Positions 12,997 through 25,261 of a stretch of 64,000 nucleotides of DNA are shown here, piece by piece. This stretch comes from Topomyia yanbarensis (Eukaryota; Arthropoda; Insecta; Diptera; Culicidae). Numbering within the stretch: position 1 is the first letter of the stretch; each line of letters opens with the position of its first letter. Below the pieces are notes generated by a model. It was not told where the DNA came from. It ran no database searches and saw only the letters and a list, made by a program, of their open reading frames with translations. The position numbers and the translations under genes are program-made. The stretch spans positions 82,706,370 through 82,770,369 of the forward strand of contig NC_080671.1 in the NCBI RefSeq assembly GCF_030247195.1, given 5' to 3'.

Positions 12997-13515
12997 CCCA
13001 TTCATGCCCATGTTGTTTGTGGACAACAACGTTTGTAAACAAATATAACTTTTGATTGAAGCAAGATTTGCTTACAAAAATAAGTAAGGCTAATACATGT
13101 GACTATTGACTTTTATTTGAGTACTAACAGTTACAAGGATCAGCTCTAGAACTGAAGTTATTGCAGTCGTTCTGATTGGATTCCAATGGAGCAGTGCTGC
13201 CAGGTGCAGTTTATGTTGACGACGAAAAATTAATTTTTCATATATCTTCGTTACGTTGCAATTTTATTGAAAACTGATAAAAGTTATCCACTTAGAGTGT
13301 CTTTGGCTACGTTTTCCGCGCTAGTGGACTATTGTAAATATTCTAGGAGAATTGTATTGAGCATTTGAAGGTAAAAACTGAGCAGCTTCTATCACTGCGA
13401 GGGAAGCATCTATCTGTATGAAAAATGGCTTTTCGTGTTTCTTGACCCCACCGTTTTCAAGGAAAAATAGTTTTGAAATCCCTTATGTACTAGAAAAAAG
13501 TTGGGCATGAAAGGG
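12997..13515. mobile_element. TTAA-flanked MITE (piggyBac-like)
   Basis: A 519-bp segment lies between TTAA at 12993-12996 and TTAA at 13516-13519. Its ends are inverted: the left reads CCCATTCATGCCCA and the right, in reverse complement, CCCTTTCATGCCCA. A TTAA target duplication with termini beginning CCC fits non-autonomous elements mobilised by piggyBac-type transposases. It contains no open frame of note. A second, interrupted copy of the same family, in the opposite orientation, occupies 28588 to about 30100. Confidence 0.82.
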
Positions 13516-13549
13516 TTAATCTAAGTGTACTATCAACTATGACAAATGT

Positions 13550-14346
13550 ATGATTGTTTTTATTGAGATGCACACTCTCCCCAGTTAAGCAGTACCCAAT
13601 AAACGAAAAGGCGGCTAGGCGAGTTATACTAGATTTGTAGGCTATTGAAATTTTGTTCTAGGCTACCCGTCGTGACTTACCGTTTACTGTAAAAGTAGTG
13701 TGGGTACACTTCGAATGAAGCGTATGACCTGTTTGAAATTTGCAGTCCAAATATCAAAATGCTCCAGTCTTCCTTTACCGAGGACTCTTAGTCTGCGTAG
13801 AATTAGTGCACTGCATTCCCAGAGCAAATGCTGTGATGTTGCTCTTTTCAATCCGCAATTGCGGCATGTATCGTTTGTAAGTTTGCCTATCTTCATAAGA
13901 TGATATTTACTCGGACAGTGTCCGGTAAATAGACGCCATAATGCATAATTCTTTATTATTTGTTTTGGATGGACTGTCAAATTTTCCCCTCACGATGATT
14001 ACAACATCATCTGGAAATCCAATCACTTCGTATCCCATTCCAGTTAATGATTTCAATAGCTCGTCTACAACGAATGACCACAATAAGGGCGACATAACTC
14101 CGCCTTGAGGGCATCCCTTATTTGTTTTCGTAGCCAGTGTCGTGTTTCCCAGCGTTCTAGTTATTTCACGATTTATAGGCATCGCGTTGATCCAATTTAT
14201 TGTGTAAATATCGATCCTATGTATCCTCATAGCGTTCCACGTTGAGCTATTAGACGCATTGTCGAAAGCTCTCTCTATGTCGAGAAAGGCTGCCAGTGAG
14301 ATTTTCTTTGTTACGATAGAATTCTCCAGTTGTCCGACCAGCATAT
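13550..14346 (-). mobile_element. Truncated LOA/Jockey-type LINE with internal deletion
   Basis: Read on the - strand, the first segment (14344 down to about 13976) is a reverse transcriptase core. It contains AAFLDIERAFDNAS, the palm motif GCPQGGVMSPLLW and an active-site block reading GFPDDVVII. The reading frame then breaks near 13976. A second frame (13980-13684) gives the polyprotein C-terminus with a Cys/His cluster, CRNCG...SQHLLWEC. Intervening RT thumb and any RNase H sequence is missing, so an internal deletion or frameshift joins the two parts. The 3' UTR ends near 13555 with a CAATAAAAAC stretch. The 5' end is truncated at about 14346. The element is inactive. Clade assignment (LOA-like versus other Jockey-group) is inference. 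Confidence 0.85.
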
Positions 14347-16026
14347 GTATCCAAACCGGAAGTTGCCATCTTGGATTTTAAGCTTACTTCAGACATCGAT
14401 TTCCGTTATGTACTCGTCAACCCCATTCCGAGAATACCCATTTTTTAGTAATAACAGTTTGCTAAAAATATGTTAAATGGTATACAACTTAATACTGCGC
14501 TGTACGTCCTCAAACTTTTTTACAAGCTTGTTTCGTACAAAAAATGAGTCCGTTATTTCGAATTTAGCTCGTAAAAACCTGCCTAATTCACCTAGCAGTG
14601 AGATGAGACATTTCTTGCGCATATGATTTTTTGGATTATAAATTAGTCGGCAGAATTCAAGCGAAGTAGGCACCCAACTAGAGGTGTGATGAACATAGTT
14701 TTTAGTCCTGCACGATTAAAACCTCGAATTATCTGAATAATGTATAAAATTATTGTTAGAAAAACTTTTTTACGGATAAGTTCTGCATCATGCAAGCACA
14801 TTCAACTGGTTTCGTTTCTCTTTAGGGTTTCGTTGACAAAATATAAAAAAAATTAAAAAATGTTTTTTTTGTAATTTTAATTTTCAACATAATTTTTTGG
14901 TTTTGTGAAAAATCACGCAACATTTTTTCAGTGCATATTTGTTCGTGCAGAAGTATTTATTACTTGAAACTTGTTCTCAGATAGTTTTGTTGTTTAATAT
15001 ACAGTAATAGGACAAAAAAAAAATTAAAAGTAATGCTCGCAGAAACGTTTGCGCCCTTTTGAAAAATTGCTCTTGTATCAAAATATTGCAATTGCCAGAG
15101 AAAACCGTGGGAATTCATAAACCGAACACAACTGCAAAATTTCGTTCGAATCGGCGATGGTCATATTTTATAGTCAGCCGGTTTCTCATGGAATCCCTCA
15201 GTTGACAACACAAAATATGCGGTGTTGTGACTGACATCTAACATTCTTCGTGACTCAGAAAGTACAGTTTTTGGCTGATTTTCAATTTAGTTATGATTGA
15301 GCAAAAGATTAAAAGCTTGATCCCGTTCCGTAGCAATAATGATGCGAGAATAATCGAATGAATTCATATTATTGTCAACGCATTGAAGGCAGATCACAAC
15401 AAAGCTAGTTCGTTGGGGAAAGATGGGGTAAAACGTACCCCGGGGCAAAATACATGCTTCGTTTATATCGAAAATCGCTGAGAATTTCTTGAATAGGGTA
15501 ACGCCCTACTAAACCTACACTGTCAAAATTCGAGAACTCCATATCAAAAGCAGCCCGAGAAATAAACAAAAAACTATAACGTGCTATTTTAATGTAATTA
15601 TTGTGGATCGTGCAACAAGGATTTTCAGTTCTTATAAATGCTGTTTTACTACTATATCAATGCATTACAGTTCAATTTTTACCGCTGTTCGTTATTTTGT
15701 AGCTCTATATATGAAAAACCTATTAAATAATTCACTTTTTGCTAAATCTATATCATTGCTCCATCGGAGGTAAAATGCCCTGCTGCTGTCATCTTGCTGA
15801 TTTTTGTACGAAAACAGAACAATCTTTCTGAAAACCTAATAATTGCATAACGTAAGGCTATGGAATAGCACACTTTAGTGAAATAACGACAAAAAACAAA
15901 TCCACTTGCTTGTTCATCGAGCATTCTGCCCTGTTGTTATTTTTGTAAAGCGTAATTTTTAATGATTTTGAAAAATTGAATATTTTTTTATGTTTTTGAA
16001 TATTTTGCAAAGCATTATGATTGTGA
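14346..16026. other. Non-coding repeats
   Basis: This stretch holds the + strand copy of the CACCTAGCAGTG repeat (about 14548-14625). It also holds a possible element end at 15415-15455 (GGGGAAAGATGGGGTAAAAC with CCCC/GGGG motifs), which resembles the termini of the TA-flanked elements found elsewhere here. No gene is seen. Confidence 0.5.
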
Positions 16027-16034
16027 TTACAGAG

Positions 16035-17696
16035 TAGGGCATTGCAAATTTTTTTTTGAATTCTCAAAGCCCCCTCCCCCTCTCATATTGTGACAAATGT
16101 CAAAGTAAGCTCAGATGCCAAATTTCACATCATTTGGACAATTCTAGACTCCCGCCCACTTTGCTTGAAATTATTGAAATTGGCACTATGGGAAAATATG
16201 GAGGAAAAATATATAATGCAATAACTATTGAAGTAGCAATCAGAAAATTACAATCATACCTCTTTTTAAATAAAATAACCTTAGTATTAGAATAGAGATA
16301 TTTCTGTTTCTAGAAGAATACGGGTGAGTGAGGTGCTGGGTCATTTTGGCCCCAAATTCCCCTATTTTTAATAATGTTTCTACTCCGTGATGCAAATCAT
16401 ACATATTTAGCAGTTTTTCTAATGTGAAAAAATCTCAGAAATCTGACGGAACCTTTTTGATCTTTGTCCGAATACGAGAAGTTGGGGTTATAGGGCCTTT
16501 AGCCATTCATATTAAATTTTATCATTTTCTCGTGCATACATCTCTATTATTCTTCAATCAATTTTAATAAATTGTACAATGTTGAACGTGGAAAATCCTT
16601 AGGAAGAAAATAAAAATAGATTCGTCATCGGTAAAATTCAGAAACATCAAATTATCTGACATATAGTCTCGATTTCACATTTTTATCATAAATCGCACAT
16701 ATTAACTCCATTTAAAAACAGAATTCTTATTTAATTTACTACTTTTAGCGTAAAATACGTTTGTGGATTACATGGGAAAAGTTTCCATCCTGAAAAAGTA
16801 GGGGAAGTTGAGGTATTAGGACAATTAATTAAAAAAAAAATTATTTGTAGAGATAATGTCAAAACATTTGATGTTTCTGAATTTTACCGCTAACGAATCT
16901 ATTTTTATAGCATTTCTAAGAATTTTCCACGCTCAACAAGTTACGTTTTATGAAGATTGATTGAAGAATAATAAAATTTAATATGAATGACTAAAGGCCC
17001 TATAACCCCTACTTCTCGTATTCGGATAACGGTCAAAAAGGTTGCATTCGATTTCTGAGATTTTTTCACAATAGAAAAACTGCAAAATATGTATAATTTG
17101 TATCACATACCAGAAAAATTATTAAAAATAGGGGATTTTGGGGCCAAAATGACGCTGCACCCCACTTTCGCGTATTTTTCTAGAAACAGAAATATATTCA
17201 TTCAAATACTATGGTTATTTTCTTTAAAAAGATGTATAAATTGTAATTTTCTGATTGCTACTTTAAAAGTTATAGCATTTAATATATTTTTCCTCCATAT
17301 TTTCCCATAGTACCAATTTCAAAAATTTCAAGCGAAGTGGGCGGGAGTCTAGAATTCTCGACAAACATGATTACGGCCTAAAAGCCATCTGTCAAAATCC
17401 ACTTTGAATGGAAATTCCAGACAAACTGTTACACGCCAATCACAGATGTTGGTAGTAAATGAAAGAGAAAAGTTTTCTCTTTCATAAACTGTTGTGAACT
17501 GTGCTCGACTTGTAACGGTTTGTCTGGAATTTCCATTTGAAGTGGATTTTGACAGTTGGCTTTTAGGCCGTAATCATATGTTTGTCGAGAATTGTTCAAA
17601 TGATGTGAAATTTGGCATCTGAGCTTACTTTGACATTGGTCACAATATGAAAGGGGGGCCTTCGAGAATCAAAAAAAATTTGTTTACGATGCCCTA
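16035..17696. mobile_element. Long-TIR palindromic DNA element with 8-bp TSD
   Basis: The element is flanked by a perfect 8-bp direct repeat TTACAGAG at 16027-16034 and 17697-17704. It starts TAGGGCAT and ends with the reverse complement ATGCCCTA. Both arms are inverted copies for more than 600 bases (left about 16035-16655; right about 16860-17696, enlarged by a nested MITE at 17357-17589). A spacer of roughly 200 bases lies between them. No transposase is encoded. An 8-bp duplication points to hAT-like mobilisation, and the long arms resemble foldback elements. Family placement is inference. Confidence 0.87.
17357..17589. mobile_element. Nested 233-bp MITE with AATT target duplication
   Basis: The ends are inverted for about 85 bases: both start CTCGACAAACAT, followed by GATTACGGCCTAAAAGCC. 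AATT flanks both sides (17353-17356 and 17590-17593). It interrupts the right arm of the surrounding palindromic element. The uninterrupted left arm, near 16138-16150, preserves the empty site (GGACAATTCTAGACT, reverse-complement view), which confirms the insertion and its 4-bp duplication. Confidence 0.9.
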
Positions 17697-17704
17697 TTAC
17701 AGAG

Positions 17705-19720
17705 GAAAATGTTGGCTAAACGATATCATTAATTAAGTTCTCCCAATTAATGTTCTATAGCTGAGCTATGTTGTTCACCCTCAAAATCTTGGCTTAACTT
17801 TAGAGCTCACACACAATTTTTGAATGTATACGTAGTCGAGCAATAAAAAATCAAGTTTTTGAACATTTTGTATAAGACCCCTTAAAAGTTTATTCGAACA
17901 AGTTTCTAATTTGGAAAAAGAATAATTAAAAACTCTGCCATTTTCAACCGATTTTGATGGTGAATAGGTCGTTGGATGCGGAACTAAATGTTGTATCTAA
18001 ATTTGTATTGAAACAAAGACGCTTCCTAATAAAAATGTTGAGTAATTTTCATATTTTTCAAGAAAGAATCGCAAAAAATGGTTAGTTTCATATTGTTGTC
18101 GGATGTAAATTGATTCGCTTTACACATATTCCTTTACAAAATCAAAAATTTACTCAAAACGTGCTCCTATATAAACGAAAACACAAAAACTCCTGAAATT
18201 ACGTCGGTACATTGGCGACCAAATACCTCACCAAAATCACTATAGATGGCGCTACTGCGCATAATAGCTTTTTCATTAAAGACACTCTCCCAACCTGCCT
18301 CTTTGGCCAACCAGCCACGGTCTCCCCTACCATAATAAATATAAATACTGGTCGCAGAGTCTCGTCGTCTACAAAAAAACTCCCAGCTAGCATTCTAAAT
18401 GCAATTCTAAAAGCACTTCTAACAAATCTAACCCCCGCTTAAAGACCAATAATAAATTACGCAACACGAAATTTTGTTTAGCTGCATCCATGTCACAAAT
18501 TTCGTTATCCCCTCATTATTAGTACGGTAGGAATAACATTTTCTATTCTTCTTTTATCAGTGAAATATGTGACGTCACGTTATAGGTTACTTCTCCTCCA
18601 CGTTATCTCACAAAATGAACTGAATAAAAAAATTGAAAAAAAAATTTAACAAATGAACTGCTGCAAGATCAACATAAACTCCTATTAAAACGAAGATGAT
18701 CCATGTTAAAGAAGGTGCTTGAGAGTGTTTTCAGGGTTCGCTTGAATCAGGTTAGTTTTGCCTATAATAATGACATTTTAGATCTATGGTTTGACATAGA
18801 GTAAATATTCAAAAACATTGATCATTTAAAACATCTCAAGACCCTACAACCGCGGAAGTTAGACCACGAATAGATCCCAACCCGGATGTATCCAAACGCG
18901 CAGTCTATTTTTTAATCCCAAACGTTGTCCTGCTGCCCCCTTTCGTTTCGGCATAACTTGAAGTCTAACTTTGGAACCTTGCCGTGCCTCCATAAAAGCC
19001 CCATGCCGGGCGATCAATATGCTGGTCCCATTAAACCTCAAACTTGTAAGCGATTCGCGAGATTGATCCGGGAATGGCTCTAGCATCTTTCCCGTCACGT
19101 TTAGCGGCGGGGTGATTTCATCGCAGAAGACGGGGAATCCAATCTGCGTTCCATCTGTTCGCATAAGCGGCAGGCGGCCGCCATCATCAACCGTGTCGTT
19201 CGAGCATTATTGAAATTTATGGAAATGGATTCCAGGGGGCAGACGTCAATCTAATCGTATTGTGTGTTTATTCATCAACGAGCGTGAATAACACATATCG
19301 AGAATATATTTTTCCTTTATCTCAACCGAGTGACACGGCCGAACATCTGTCCATCGATGATCGGTCGCGGTAAGATCGGATCTAATGTCATCGGTGATGC
19401 TGCGCCGCCTTGCAAAGACTGACCCGCCGTTGTCGTCGCTCGCTCGCTGATCAAGGGTAAGAATTTATGGACAATGGCATTGAACCATGCGTGACTGACA
19501 GTCGGAGCCGGTTCTCCTGTGGCTGCCGGTATACCGCCGGTCCCTTTGCAGTGTCAGTTGTGCTAAGAGCCTACACGTTAAAGTGACAAATCGAGATTGA
19601 CCATTGACATACTAATATTAGCTGCTGGGGTGCCGGTAGGTCACCGTTAATAGTAGCTGCTTAGTGAAAGTTAGTTAAGTTCGGTTGGATCCTATTTTAT
19701 TGGAAACATTTTTAGTGACT
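17705..19720. other. Non-coding stretch, GC-richer at 18.86-19.6 kb
   Basis: No recognised gene. A 101-residue open frame on the - strand at 18859-19164 lies in more GC-rich DNA but resembles no family I know and has no splice or start support. Around 19370-19600 the composition and a TCAGTTGTGC initiator-like string could mark unique regulatory or promoter DNA, but this is weak. Confidence 0.4.
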
Positions 19721-19723
19721 TAG

Positions 19724-19817
19724 GGCCGATTTCTTCACCCTCACTTAACGTTTAAACTAGGTTCACCTGTACGTTTAAACCTGGCTTAAGCGTTAAGCGA
19801 GGGCAAAGAAATCGGCC
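19724..19817. mobile_element. Tiny MITE, about 94 bp
   Basis: Inverted ends: left GGCCGATTTCTTCACCCTC, right (reverse complement) GGCCGATTTCTTTGCCCTC, each followed by (A/G)CTTAACG. Between them is a loop with CGTTTAAAC on both sides. The whole sequence folds into one hairpin. The target duplication is not clear. Confidence 0.75.
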
Positions 19818-21780
19818 TGTGTTAAGCCAAAAATAATGAAGTGCCGTTTAGAGGTACGTGATATTGCTTATTTCAGAGAATTGGATTAGTAATCAAGAGA
19901 AAATGAGTGACCACTAACACTATTTGGAAATGCCAAACTAAACTTAATTTTAATGTGGGAATTATCAAAAAAAACTTTTAGCATTCAGTGCGATATGGCT
20001 TTTGTAGGCAAAAATATTTTGCAAAAACTGAAGTTAAATAATTATGAATAGTTAGGTAGGGTTAACCTTTCAAACAGCACGGAGCAGAAAATTAAATATC
20101 AAATTATCCCCTTGAGAAAGAAGAAGTTGTCATGTCATTCGACATGGATGAATGTGTGTCATTTCCATCTTGTACATGCCATTCGAAGGACCAGTACGGA
20201 GAGCATTGATTGATTGGCCGGGGTGGCCAAACTGAACTCGAAGAATGTCAATCGTATCCAATTCTGAAGTCCGTTGTCCATCCATCCAGGTGCCCAGTTT
20301 GTTTCCAAGTTGGCATCTTTGAATCTGCAAAGGTTGTTCATTCTGCCTGCCTGTTGCTTGGTTGGTTGCATCGTAAATCTTGGCTTCTAACTAGCATGCT
20401 CGTTAGCGCTTCGAAACCGGTTCTTTCGGTACTCATTAGAACAAACATCAATATACCGACCAGCATTGTGGGAGGAGAGGAGGTTGGTCTTGGCGTGCAG
20501 CTGATGACCAAAAGATTGAAGCGTTAATTGAATGAAACCTCTGCAGCGGCTCGTCGTGGCGCAGCGACAGCATTCTACGTAGCATAATAGTTGTCGTTGT
20601 AATAGTGCTGCGGCGAAGCGAAGAACCTTTAATCAGCAGCTGAGGAAGCTAGCAAAGTGCGAAGCCGATCTATGCCCCCGTGTCCAATGCGTACTAGCGC
20701 CGACAGTTGATGATTTAGGTGGGAAATTTATCAGGCGCTTTGTGCAGAACTCCAATTGCGCACCACCTCTGCGGGGGGAATCTCCGCAAATCGCGGTGCA
20801 ACATAATATCTTAATGTCGTTAGTGTCTTCTAGGCTGGCATCCACTTAACTGATGAGGCTGTTTGGTATGCATAAATGCGGGTTGATCGAGCTGTTTGAC
20901 AAATTATTTATCGGTTGTTGGAGATGACGCGTGCTAGTTTGATGTCGGTTCAGCTATGGATTATAGAAGTGTTCTATCAGCGGAGGAATGTGATGATTGA
21001 TGATTGAACCGTTTTGGTTTTAGAACCTTATTTGGCATGATTCGTGCTGCTTCAATGATGCATTTGATGTTCATCAGCCGCTTATTTGGTTGATTCCCAT
21101 ACGGAAACCATATAGAACATGAATCTCATTTGCGATTTTAAGGACGTGGCCTGCCTTATATAGGAGGCAAAAAATTAACTGTTTTTCGCAATGTTTTACT
21201 GGGAAAAAGCCCTAGCTTTTTGAGTTCGATGTTTGGCACCATGCCAAAATTATCATTGGCTTCTTCCGGTTTGAAAAGAATATGGGTTTTTTTTCTGAAT
21301 GGAGATGACGAGTAATTGTTAGATGTGAGTGTGACTCTTAGTAGTTCATATACGGTGGACCTCCATTTACGAACCAAACCAGGGGTTCGTATATCGAATT
21401 AAATCGTAAAAACGCTTTTAATCCACCTAACAGTGTGATTTGACATTTTTTATAACGTATCATTCTCTTCGGATATGGTATCGATTGAGAACATTTAGAA
21501 CTTGATGCTTCGCGATGTTTTTGAAAACACATACTACATGGGATGGTGGCAGGACTCATAGAATCGCTCAAATCGGCATAGGAAAACCTCAGTGCTGGAA
21601 ATACCAAAGGCTATGTGTAGGGAAAACTGGATTATGGAGCAAAACATGTGCTGAGCCAAAAAAATTGAAATTTGTTTTAATCAATTTGAAGTTCATACTT
21701 TCAATAGCATTCACTCAAATTTCCAACGCGACTGAGAACTAAGAACGGAAATTGCATCTCTTGATATCACGCTACCTCTG
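19818..21780. other. Non-coding stretch
   Basis: No gene recognised. The open frame at 20210-20527 (+) and others have no family features. A copy of the dispersed CACCTAACAGTG repeat lies at 21395-21480. Confidence 0.45.
21395..21480 (+). repeat. Dispersed repeat with CACCTAACAGTG core
   Basis: The block TCGTAAAAACGCTTTTAATC-CACCTAACAGTG matches the + strand at 14548-14625 and the - strand at 12898-12945. The downstream GACATTT run is shared. Confidence 0.6.
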
Positions 21781-21784
21781 AAGT

Positions 21785-22180
21785 GCATGCGTGCATAGTT
21801 CAAACTTTACTTCGAAATCGACTTTTTCTAAAAGTGACAGTAGTATCTTTGATTTGCATTATTATCCTTGGATTTTGTGGCTCTTTACTAAATACCTTTC
21901 TGGACGTGAAATGGCAGCAAAAATTGGAAACTGCACGACCTCTTCATTCCCTTCTAGCTCTGGAGTACCTCAGGGCAGTTATCTTGGTCCTTTTTTGTTT
22001 TTACTCTACCTGAATGACTTAAATTTTTCGATAAAGTGTATGAATCTATCATTTTCAGTCGACTTTCAACTTTTCCACCTCATCAGAATACCTACCGATG
22101 CTAAATTTCTGCAATCCCAATTGGATATAGCGACATTAATGCATAAGTTTGGCCAGCCCGACCACTCTGCAGATCTATGA
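21785..22180 (+). pseudogene. Decayed Jockey-like LINE reverse transcriptase fragment
   Basis: The frame contains SSGVPQGSYLGPFLFLLYLNDL, the RT palm motif of Jockey-group LINEs, shown here with one residue beyond the usual core. It is followed by FSVDFQLF where an (F/Y)ADD active site would be expected; one aspartate is replaced and the motif is broken. The frame then reaches DAKFLQSQLD, also typical of this region. The rest of the polyprotein is absent on both sides. It is an inactive fossil. Confidence 0.8.
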
Positions 22181-22700
22181 CATTTCGTTATATGGACTTC
22201 GAGCTGACCTGAAAGCCTTCGAGTCATCACGCTGAAGCCGATTCCAAGCTCTCTTCATGCCCTTTTTCATTTTTTTCAAGTTTAGCCCACCACAAAAGGG
22301 TTCTCCTAGTCCATTTAACAAAACGAAGCAGACAAGCTTCTTCGTTATTTGCTACTAGCGGGCGAGTTTGTCATATCCACGATTAATTTTTGGAAAATAT
22401 CCATGAAATATAGTCACTAAGTTTTCCAATAAGAGGTGCCAGTAAATTTGGGGTTGCGATATGTCACTACATTTAGGGTGACATCAAGATGATTGAAATA
22501 GAAAGATGTCAGTTTCTTAGTTCAACCGAAACTCTTTCAGAACAAATCGTTATATCTAACACCTCCTCTCTCCCTGATGTATGTAACGCTATTGAAATCA
22601 TCAGAAAGCAATCATTTTTTTATTGGTAAATCATGTATCGGTTGAATAGCTGGGACCTTTTAGAAGGCATTCTGATCACGAGTACAGTTATCCATAATTT
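22181..22700. other. Non-coding stretch
   Basis: The sequence between the LINE fragment and the TA-flanked element holds nothing recognisable. Confidence 0.5.
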
Positions 22701-22702
22701 TA

Positions 22703-23676
22703 GAGGAAAATGTCGTCGTGCGGCATCTCTCCCTTATAATTGGGATAGATGCCGCATCAAAATTGCGGGTGAGATGCCGCACTCAATGGAGGAGGATGCT
22801 TAGCTAAAATGTATTTTTTTTCACCTCGGAATGTCATTAAATGATCATTTGCGCCAGGTATAGTTTCTTAATAAGGTATATCCACAAACTAACGGACCTA
22901 ACACAGCGACATATAGTAATATGAGTCTGATGATAACTATATATTTAAACAGGCGATATGTATCTAATTATTAGTTACTTCGGTTTATTCTTTAATGCTT
23001 CAGTCACAAATTTTCTTGAACGCATTGATTTGTAGCGATGTCAATATAGGGATAAAAATGAAAATTTCAACGAATTGATGCTTTTTCAAAATGAATTTTT
23101 CAAGACCAAATCTGAGTTATATAAATTCATTGTTGGGAGAAACAGCCAAACACTGCTTTTAAGAAAGCGCTACCAACACATAGATATATATCGCTCGTAC
23201 AAACATGTAGATATTTAGTACCCTTAATTAAGTTACTCCAACTTAACCGTTACACAAGGTTGCGAAATTTTTTTTTAAATGTTGAATAAAAAATGTTTCT
23301 AGAAATGGTAGTACCCCCTTAAGAAAACTGAAGGTGCTAGCCGATTTTTAGGTGTAATCAAACTCCTTGAAACTCAGCTGAAGACACTTAATCACAAAAA
23401 TATCAACGAGAGCTAAAAATACTTTTGTTCACCATTATTCAGTTTGTGACCACGGTGCGGTGTCTCACCCGCACATGCGGCATCTCTCCCGCAATAACCT
23501 TTTTTTTTAAAATGTTCGTGGAAATTTGATGCATTTTTTGTTTATGACAAAAACCATTTCACTGTATTTTAGAGACTTGTCGCAATTGATAAAAGTTGTT
23601 TCATCAATTATTGAATGGTTTACTTTGATGCAGGATCGATTTTTAGAAATGTGTGGCATCTCTGCCCAAATTACCC
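22703..23676. mobile_element. TA-flanked element with convergent GCGGCATCTC motifs
   Basis: TA dinucleotides flank the segment (22701-22702 and 23677-23678). The left end carries GTGCGGCATCTCTCCC, followed by GATGCCGCA and GTGAGATGCCGCAC. The right end carries GTCTCACCCGCA, GCGGCATCTCTCCCGC and GTGGCATCTCTGCCC. The ends are imperfect inverted repeats (GAGGAAAATG versus GGGTAATTTG). The interior is non-coding. It has the same architecture as the elements at 26161 and 62363. Confidence 0.65.
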
Positions 23677-24885
23677 TATATACTTTTTGTTTACCTTACC
23701 GACAGTCAGAGTAGCTGTGACAATACAGATATCGCGCGTTTTGAGTTCCGATATGAGACATACGTCAATAGCTTTATTTGCAAGAATGCATGCATGAGTC
23801 ATTTCACGTGGATTAGTCATGCCAGTCTAGTTGAAGCCAATGAAGGCAGTGTTAAGTAGCTTTCCAATATAGAAGTTCCCTTTAAGGAGGTACGGTTCTT
23901 GAACCAATTCAATAGAAGCTTTACCTTCCTGCATAAGTCGAGAGAGATTCATAGTTGCTGAACGCTTATGCCGGAGATTGATTTATGCTATTCAAACCAT
24001 TGCATTGCAGCTATACATTTCATTTCCAACATATATGGCACAACAACTAGAGGGCACCAAGAAAGTTGGAATGTAGACATATCTAGCGAGCCGTATTGAG
24101 TTTATATGGGACATTTTCATAATTTGATTCCCACAGATTTTGATTTTAAATAGTTTCTCTTAAAATAATGTTATAGGTATCTTCAAATATTGAAGATTTT
24201 TTCCGAGACCTTGAGGGCCGAGTCTTGTGCACCACTCGACTCATCGACAACGAATCTTACGGCTGTGGGTTGTAGTAAGCCTACTGACTAAAGCTAAACT
24301 TCTTGTTCCTCCCAACCCCCATCCCATCGGGCACCATTTAAGTATTGCTTCAGGAGGGATTGTGCTCTTGCTCCATTTGTTTTGTGTTAATCGTTCGTGT
24401 TTTTTTTTCCATTCCTGCTGTTTGCTGTCGAACCTTCGTGGTATAAATGACCTGCTCAGATCTGCTGCAAATATTGTCACCTGTCGATACGATCCACAGG
24501 TGCTGGTCGTAATGGCTTACACCTCTTTATACCCTTTTTATCCTGCTTTGCGCTACTCGTTTTTATTAATCTACTAGCTGGTACTGAGATTTCCACGGCG
24601 GTGGAATTTCTCATTATACCTATAACCGGTACTGTTAACTTGAGCCATTTAGCTCTCAATCACTTCGTCGAAAAGATCGCCAGCGGTGAAGTTTGTCTAC
24701 AATGCGTTGTCTCGATTGTCACCGACTTCGTATTGTTCATACGTTGCTTTTCCTCCAACCTTGTTAACCGATTTTATATATGTAACTTATATACTCAACT
24801 GAGCTACCGAAAATAAAAGTCGCAAGGTCAGAGCATGCTTCGTAGAACTTGTTTCAAATTTATTAGGATATGACATTCGGAAATT
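23677..24885. other. Non-coding stretch
   Basis: No gene or element boundary recognised. The open frame at 24227-24577 (+) is probably spurious. Confidence 0.45.
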
Positions 24886-24887
24886 AA

Positions 24888-25180
24888 TTTCAAGCGTAAA
24901 AATCGGACAGAGATCCTTCAGTATAAGAATCGCTTAAAACGTTCTCACCCGTAAAACTCGGCAAGATTGAACATCCAGTATAAATACAGGTTTCAAATAA
25001 ATAAATCGTACGCGGGAGCATCCGTATATCGTGATGTTCAAGAGTAAAAGACGGTTAAAAATCTACTTTGTAGGAATCGGATATATATTTCCGATTTTTA
25101 CTGAAAGTGTTCTATCCGACTTTTATAAAGGAGAGTCATAGTTATTTGTCTTTGGTTCGATTTTTATACGAAGTTTATAT
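24888..25180. repeat. Imperfect inverted repeat with AAAATCGG motifs
   Basis: The left part (24896-24935) reads GTAAAAATCGGACAGAGATC and continues CTTCAGTATAA. The right part (about 25085-25130) in reverse complement reads ATAAAAGTCGGATAGAACAC and continues TTTCAGTAAAAATCGG. It could be a small foldback element or part of the region upstream of the Penelope-like element. The boundaries are unclear. Confidence 0.45.
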
Positions 25181-25261
25181 CCGGTTTTTATATTCTAATA
25201 TATTATTTGGAGCGGGTTTCACGAAGTATGTCCTGTCCTTACATCTTTTATTTTCAGTTAT

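Noticed and set aside
18859..19164. 101-residue - strand frame in GC-richer DNA
   Set aside because: Not similar to any family I recognise, no splice or start support, isolated.
19555..19600. Insect core promoter (TCAGTTGTGC initiator)
   Set aside because: Only a short match; the downstream element does not fit well and no transcript is linked.
24227..24577. 116-residue + strand frame rich in Cys, Leu and Ser
   Set aside because: No homologous motif, overlapping frames on the other strand, typical of a chance frame.
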